Positions 59,124-64,000 of a DNA stretch of 64,000 nt are shown in pieces (position 1 is the first letter of the stretch; each line of letters begins with the position of its first letter). The position numbers were made by a program, and so were the translations under genes. Below the pieces are notes generated by a model. That model had not been told where the DNA came from. It saw only the letters and a program-made list of their open reading frames with translations, and ran no database searches. Origin of the DNA: Bryobacteraceae bacterium (GTDB lineage Bacteria; Acidobacteriota; Terriglobia; Bryobacterales; Bryobacteraceae); the NCBI GenBank assembly GCA_025980665.1, contig JAICXC010000001.1, forward strand, positions 62,001-126,000, given 5' to 3'.

Positions 59124-59417
59124 ATGGCCCGTTTCTGGAATACTACGCTACTAGGGGCTGCCCTGATCGCCCCGTTGGCAATATCGCCCATCGCGATGCA
59201 CGCCGCCGATCACAAGAACGCTCGCACCTACCACGATAAAGCACACAATGACGACCACCAGTGGAATGGTCAAGAAGACAAGGCGTACGGCATGTGGGTA
59301 AAAGAGAATCATCGCAAAGGTACCACTTTTGCGAAGCTCAAAGTCAACGATCAACAAGCCTACTGGGGCTGGCGTCACGAACATTCAGACGCCCTCCTCA
59401 ATATCAACATTCGCTAG
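59124..59417 (+). CDS. Small secreted His-rich hypothetical protein
   Basis: MARFWNTTLLGAALIAPLAISPIAMHAADHKNARTYHDKAHNDDHQWNGQEDKAYGMWVKE; SD aggag upstream. Confidence 0.65.
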   Translation: MARFWNTTLLGAALIAPLAISPIAMHAADHKNARTYHDKAHNDDHQWNGQEDKAYGMWVKENHRKGTTFAKLKVNDQQAYWGWRHEHSDALLNINIR

Positions 59418-59443
59418 TCTCGATGGCGCGCGAGGATAGCGCG

Positions 59444-61522
59444 CTACTTGGTGTCGGGCAACGCGAAGACGTAAAGCGCGTTGCCATTCGCCGGATGATG
59501 AACGTCCGGAACAACCACCGCCGGCACCTGCCGCGGGCTGCCACCGTTCAATCCTGTGGTCACCGCGATGTACTGCTTCCCGCCCGCTGTGAATGACACC
59601 GGAAAGCCCTGCACCGAAGTAGGCAGGCGAGTCCGCCACAACTCCACCCCGGTCTTTACGTCGATCGCGCGGAACACGCGGTCCAGATCGCCCACGAAGG
59701 CCACGCCTCCTCCAGTCGATAACACCGCCGTAAGAAAAGGCGCGCGCTGCGTCACCTTCCAGAGTTCCTTCATGGTATTCACGTCATACGCGGCGAGCTT
59801 GCCGACGTTTCCGCCGGATCCGGGCATCTCAAAGAAGCGCCTGTTAGCCGACGTCCCGCCCGCGCCTTCCTGAAAATCCGTCTTACGCCCGAACATTTCC
59901 ATGCAGGTCTGGCTTAGAGGAATAATGAGCTCGGCCGTTCCCGGGTGATAACTCATCGCCTGCCAGTTGTGCCCGCCTTCCGTCGAGGGACACGACGCCA
60001 CCCAGGTTTCCGGACTCTGCTCGACAATGTCGTTGCGATAATACACCTCGCCAGTCTTCTTATCGATACTGTCGAAGACGTTCTGGAAGACCGTTTCTTT
60101 ATAGTCCAGAAACTTGCCGGTCTTGCGGTCGAGCTTCCACAGAATCCCGTCCTTGCCGATAGTAAAAACCAGATTCTGCCCGCCCGCATCCACTAACACC
60201 CGCTCGTACACAGTATCCAGATCGAGCGATTCGCCAGGCACGTGCTGGAAATACCAGGCCAGCGATCCATCCTTCGGCCTCAAAGCGAGCGTTGAACCGG
60301 TATACAGCGCGTTGCCGTTGGTGTTGCGGATCGCGCGCATCCACGGCTTCGGCTGCGCCACACCCCAATAAAGCAGATCGAGCCCGGGATCGTAGCTGCC
60401 GGTGATCCAGGTGTCGCCGCCCGCGCGCAACAGGTTGGACAACTTACCCCAGGTGTCGCCGCCTGGAGTGCCCTCGCGCGCGACTGTTTCGAATTTCCAC
60501 AGCTGCTTGCCGGTTTGCGCGTCGTAGGCGCTGATAAAGCAGCCGGTCTCCTTATACCGATCACACCCGCCCATCCCCTGGATAACCTTGCCTTGGACAA
60601 TCAGTGGACCGCTGGTGTTGCCGTATCCTTTCGCGGGATCCGCGATGCGCGTTTCCCAAACCACTTTGCCGCTGCGCGCCTCTAGTGCGAGCAGCCTTGA
60701 GTCGGTGGTTGCGAAGTACACCTTGTCCCGATACAGTGCGAGGCTGCGGATCGCGCCCAGGCCGTTCGAGAGATCCGGGCCGATACGGTTTTCCCAGATC
60801 AGCTCGCCGGTACGCGCATCCAGCGCCTGAATGATGTTCCCGGGGTTCGCCAGAAACATGACGCCGTTGTGGACGATAGGCGTGGGCTCGTTGGCGGCGG
60901 TGCTATCGTTCATCGCCCACGACCACACCAACTGAAGCTGCTTAACGTTGCCCGTGTTGATCTGAGTAAGGGGGCTGTGGCTCCAGGCCTGGTAGTTGCG
61001 GCGAATCATGAGCCAATCGCCTGGATCGGGATCGCGCAGCATGGCATCCGTCACAGGAACATAATTCTTCACCTCACCCGTCACAGTGATGCCCTTGGGT
61101 CCCGAAAGAACGGCAGCAGCCTGCCCGCCCGCTTGCAGCGCGATGGCCGGGCGCCCGGTTGCCACCGAGCGGATGGTAATCGTCGAGCCCGCCGTCAGCG
61201 GCTGGGCGCCCGGCGTGTCTCCATTCGCCGCGAGTATGAACGCCGCTAGATTGATCGAGGCTGCGTCATCCAGGCTGCCAGGATTTGCGGGAGGCATGGT
61301 GGTACGGATCGTGGCGATTAGCTCACGCGCCGTGCGCGTTCCCCACCCTCCCATAAAGTTCGCTCCGGCAAGTTGGGGCCCTTCGCCGCCGCCCAAATCC
61401 GTCGCATGACAGCTCGCGCAGCGAGTCTGAAAGAGGGTACGTCCGGCTTCGGCCTGCTGCGTCGTCTGCGCAATAGCCGCGCTTGCGGCGATCATCCCCA
61501 ACCAGACTGATCGATTCTTCAT
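59444..61522 (-). CDS. PQQ-dependent dehydrogenase with N-terminal cytochrome c domain
   Basis: [53 protein letters not shown]; propeller motifs; start set to [14 protein letters not shown]. Confidence 0.9.
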   Translation of the reverse strand: MKNRSVWLGMIAASAAIAQTTQQAEAGRTLFQTRCASCHATDLGGGEGPQLAGANFMGGWGTRTARELIATIRTTMPPANPGSLDDAASINLAAFILAANGDTPGAQPLTAGSTITIRSVATGRPAIALQAGGQAAAVLSGPKGITVTGEVKNYVPVTDAMLRDPDPGDWLMIRRNYQAWSHSPLTQINTGNVKQLQLVWSWAMNDSTAANEPTPIVHNGVMFLANPGNIIQALDARTGELIWENRIGPDLSNGLGAIRSLALYRDKVYFATTDSRLLALEARSGKVVWETRIADPAKGYGNTSGPLIVQGKVIQGMGGCDRYKETGCFISAYDAQTGKQLWKFETVAREGTPGGDTWGKLSNLLRAGGDTWITGSYDPGLDLLYWGVAQPKPWMRAIRNTNGNALYTGSTLALRPKDGSLAWYFQHVPGESLDLDTVYERVLVDAGGQNLVFTIGKDGILWKLDRKTGKFLDYKETVFQNVFDSIDKKTGEVYYRNDIVEQSPETWVASCPSTEGGHNWQAMSYHPGTAELIIPLSQTCMEMFGRKTDFQEGAGGTSANRRFFEMPGSGGNVGKLAAYDVNTMKELWKVTQRAPFLTAVLSTGGGVAFVGDLDRVFRAIDVKTGVELWRTRLPTSVQGFPVSFTAGGKQYIAVTTGLNGGSPRQVPAVVVPDVHHPANGNALYVFALPDTK

Positions 61523-61570
61523 GGCAGCCCCCCGATCATGTTGACACAAATCGTGTAATACTGGTTCGCC

Positions 61571-61843
61571 ATGGATATCCATAGCATTCTTGCGGAGCTG
61601 CGCTCCGAGAAAGACCGCCTCGAGGAGGCGATTTTGACCATCGAACGGCTCGCCGTCGGCAGCCTGACGAAACGGCGGGGGCGGCCCCCCAAGTGGATTG
61701 CAGAAGCCAAAGCGGACGCGGATCCCTTGGCTGGTCTGGCGATAAAGAAAAGACGCCGGTTTAGTGCAGCCACTCGCAAACGCATGGCGGCATCACAACG
61801 CAAGCGATGGGCGTCGCGGAGAGCCACCGCGCTAGCGGCCTGA
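61571..61843 (+). CDS. Small basic hypothetical protein (possible DNA-binding)
   Basis: [52 protein letters not shown] is AT-hook-like. Confidence 0.6.
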   Translation: MDIHSILAELRSEKDRLEEAILTIERLAVGSLTKRRGRPPKWIAEAKADADPLAGLAIKKRRRFSAATRKRMAASQRKRWASRRATALAA

Positions 61844-62013
61844 ACACGGTCGGCCTCTGCTCCGATTGCGAGCATGCGCGAATTATTCGCTCCGACCGGG
61901 GTAGCATCTTCTACCTTTGCCGGCTGTCGGCGACGGATCCGAGTTTTGCGAAGTATCCTCGACTGCCCGTATTGAGCTGTCCCGGCTATCAACAAAAACC
62001 GGCTGATGCCTAG
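61807..62013 (+). CDS. Small Cys-containing hypothetical protein
   Basis: LCSDCEHARIIRSDRGSIFYLCRLSATDPSFAKYPRLPVLSCPGY; four Cys suggest metal binding; native start may be internal. Confidence 0.65.
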   Translation: MGVAESHRASGLNTVGLCSDCEHARIIRSDRGSIFYLCRLSATDPSFAKYPRLPVLSCPGYQQKPADA

Positions 62014-63236
62014 CCGACATCGGCCGGCTTTAGCTTCGGAACCAGGAGATGAATCACCAGCAGCGCCAGCAGGTAAGCCGAGCTGGCCATCACAAACAGC
62101 GGCACGTAACTGCCGGTGAACTGCAACAGGAATCCGGTGAAGGTCGCGACCATCATGCCTGCGACCGCGCCTCCAAACCCGCCGATTCCCACCACAGAGG
62201 CCACAGCTCCGCGTGGAAATGTGTCCGAGGCCAGCGTGTACAAGTTGGCCGACCAGCCCTGATGCGCTGCGGCAGCCAAACCAATCAGTGCCACCGCGAC
62301 CCACAAATTTCGCGCCTTAGCCGCAAATACGACCGGAACTACTGAACACGCGCAGATCAACATCGCGGACTTGCGGGCTCGATTCGCTCTCCAGCCGCGT
62401 TTGATAAACGCTGCGGCCATCCAACCGCCCGCGATGCTGCCGCAATCGGCCATGAGGTAGATCGCGACCAGCGGCGGGCCGATATCGGTCAGCGTCAACC
62501 CATGTTCGCTGTTCAGAAACTTTGGCAGCCAGAATATCAGGAACCACCACACCGGGTCGGTGATGAATTTACCGAGCAGAAATGCCCAAGTTTGGCGATA
62601 GGCGAGCAGATGCGCCCAGGAGATTTTGGACGTCGACTCCGCTTCATCGTCTTGGACTGGGTCTTGGACTGGCGCCCACGCCCGGCGGTAGATCGTCAGC
62701 CAGGCGATCAGCCATGCCGCGCTCAAGAATCCCGTGAACAAAAACGCCCAGTGCCATCCGAGCCGCAACGTAATCCATGGAACCACCAGCGGAGCCACGA
62801 TCGCGCCCACGTTCGATCCGGAATTGAAGATGCCGGTCGCCAGCGCTCGCTCCTTACGAGGAAACCACTCGGCCACAGTTTTGATCGCAGCCGGGAAGTT
62901 CCCGGCTTCGCCCAGACCCAGCGCGAAACGCGCAGCCGCGAATCCGATCACCGATTGCACCAGCGCATGGCTCATCGCCGCCATGCTCCAGATGGAAATA
63001 GCGATGGCGTAACCGATTCGCGTGCCAAGGCGATCGATCACACCACCGGCAACCAATAGCCCCACCGCGTACGCGGCTTGGAACGAACTCACGATGTAGC
63101 CATACTGAATCTCGTTCCAGCCGATGATGGATTGCAGATATGGGGCGAGCACGCCCAGCACCTGCCGATCCACGTAGTTAATGGTCGTGGCGAAGAACAG
63201 CAGGGCGCAGATCCTCCACCGGTATCCGGATTTCAT
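62010..63236 (-). CDS. MFS transporter (hexuronate/ExuT-like)
   Basis: INYVDRQVLGVLAPYLQSIIGWNEIQYGYIVSSFQAAYAVGLLVAGGVIDRLGTR; GLGEAGNFPAAIKTVAEWFPRKERALATGIFNSGSNVGAI. Confidence 0.9.
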   Translation of the reverse strand: MKSGYRWRICALLFFATTINYVDRQVLGVLAPYLQSIIGWNEIQYGYIVSSFQAAYAVGLLVAGGVIDRLGTRIGYAIAISIWSMAAMSHALVQSVIGFAAARFALGLGEAGNFPAAIKTVAEWFPRKERALATGIFNSGSNVGAIVAPLVVPWITLRLGWHWAFLFTGFLSAAWLIAWLTIYRRAWAPVQDPVQDDEAESTSKISWAHLLAYRQTWAFLLGKFITDPVWWFLIFWLPKFLNSEHGLTLTDIGPPLVAIYLMADCGSIAGGWMAAAFIKRGWRANRARKSAMLICACSVVPVVFAAKARNLWVAVALIGLAAAAHQGWSANLYTLASDTFPRGAVASVVGIGGFGGAVAGMMVATFTGFLLQFTGSYVPLFVMASSAYLLALLVIHLLVPKLKPADVG

Positions 63237-64000
63237 GTCATGCGCCCGTACAGCGGCTGCAGCGCCGGATACAACGCGCGATATACCTCGTGCGCCCGCG
63301 CATACAACGCCGACTCAGCCGCGCGGGGCTCGACCGAATCTGCCTCTCGAATCGTCGCCGCGCAGGCTTCGGGAACCGAAGCATACTCGCCCGTCCCCAC
63401 CATCGCCAGCAATGCCGCGCCGTAGGCCGAGCCCTCCTGCGTTTCCAGGCGCGCGACCCGTTTGCCGAATACGTCGGCCAGGATCTGCCGCCAGAACAAA
63501 CTGCGTGCGCCGCCTCCCGAAGCTCGCACCGACGATACCGCAACGCCCAACTGCTCGACCACGTCCAGACCGTCTTTTTGGCTGTAGGAAACACCTTCGA
63601 TCACCGCTCGGATCAGGTCCGCTCGTGTGTGTTTGGCCGTGAGGCCGATCCATCCGCCTCGGGCCTGCGCGTTCAGATGTGGCGTGCGCTCACCCATCAG
63701 GTACGGAAGCCAGAACAGTCCCTGCGATCCCGCGGGCGCAGCCGCGGCTTCCTCGGTAAGCGAATCGTACGTCGCGCCGGGAGCAAGTTGGTTGCGCAGC
63801 CATTGCAGGCTCAGCCCCGCGCCCTGCGTGACGCCCATGACGTGCCACTTGTCGCGCACCGCGTGGCAAAACGTGTGCACCCGACCCTGCGGATCGTAGG
63901 CGACCTTCTCCATATGCGCGAACACCACCCCCGACGTTCCCAGCGTGCAGGAAACCACGCCCGACTCGACGATTCCATTGCCCACCGCGCTCGCCGCCTG
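63233..64000 (-). CDS. FGGY carbohydrate kinase C-terminal part (gluconokinase/xylulokinase-like), truncated by window edge
   Basis: VSCTLGTSGVVFAHME; WLPYLMGERTPHLNAQARGGWIGLTAKHTRADLIRAVIEGVSYS; RASGGGARSLFWRQILADVFGK; open to 64000. Confidence 0.88.
   Translation of the reverse strand, partial: QAASAVGNGIVESGVVSCTLGTSGVVFAHMEKVAYDPQGRVHTFCHAVRDKWHVMGVTQGAGLSLQWLRNQLAPGATYDSLTEEAAAAPAGSQGLFWLPYLMGERTPHLNAQARGGWIGLTAKHTRADLIRAVIEGVSYSQKDGLDVVEQLGVAVSSVRASGGGARSLFWRQILADVFGKRVARLETQEGSAYGAALLAMVGTGEYASVPEACAATIREADSVEPRAAESALYARAHEVYRALYPALQPLYGRMT

Overview
High-GC bacterial chromosomal segment, gene-dense. By gene content it is most likely Acidobacteriota, Bryobacterales/Solibacter-like (inference only): DUF1592/DUF1552 pairs, an ADOP-type permease and many secreted paralogs. 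I saw no rRNA, tRNA, CRISPR array, prophage or transposase. Main units: (i) a decayed DUF433/DUF5615 toxin-antitoxin pair joined to a cytochrome c remnant (1-760); (ii) two DUF1592/DUF1552/ankyrin cassettes (4.2-9.7 kb and 30.0-35.0 kb); (iii) a catabolic operon with a LigM-type O-demethylase, an E1alpha/E1beta/E2 2-oxoacid dehydrogenase, an M24 peptidase-fold protein, and beta-hydroxyacid and aldehyde dehydrogenases (13.0-21.9 kb), convergent with an MFS/MetE-like pair; (iv) a compact operon coupling ergothioneine biosynthesis (egtB, egtD) to an osmoprotectant-type ABC importer, a flavin disulfide reductase and a DinB-fold protein (23.5-29.9 kb); (v) six paralogs of one secreted family, one fused to a DUF6152-like domain; (vi) an ECF sigma factor with a cysteine-rich C-terminus, divergent from a 48-aa, 11-cysteine metallothionein-like ORF that is absent from the supplied ORF track and is preceded by an ECF-like promoter (45.3-46.1 kb); (vii) a patch of gene remnants (51.0-51.85 kb). 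All family calls come from reading the sequence by eye; no searches were run.
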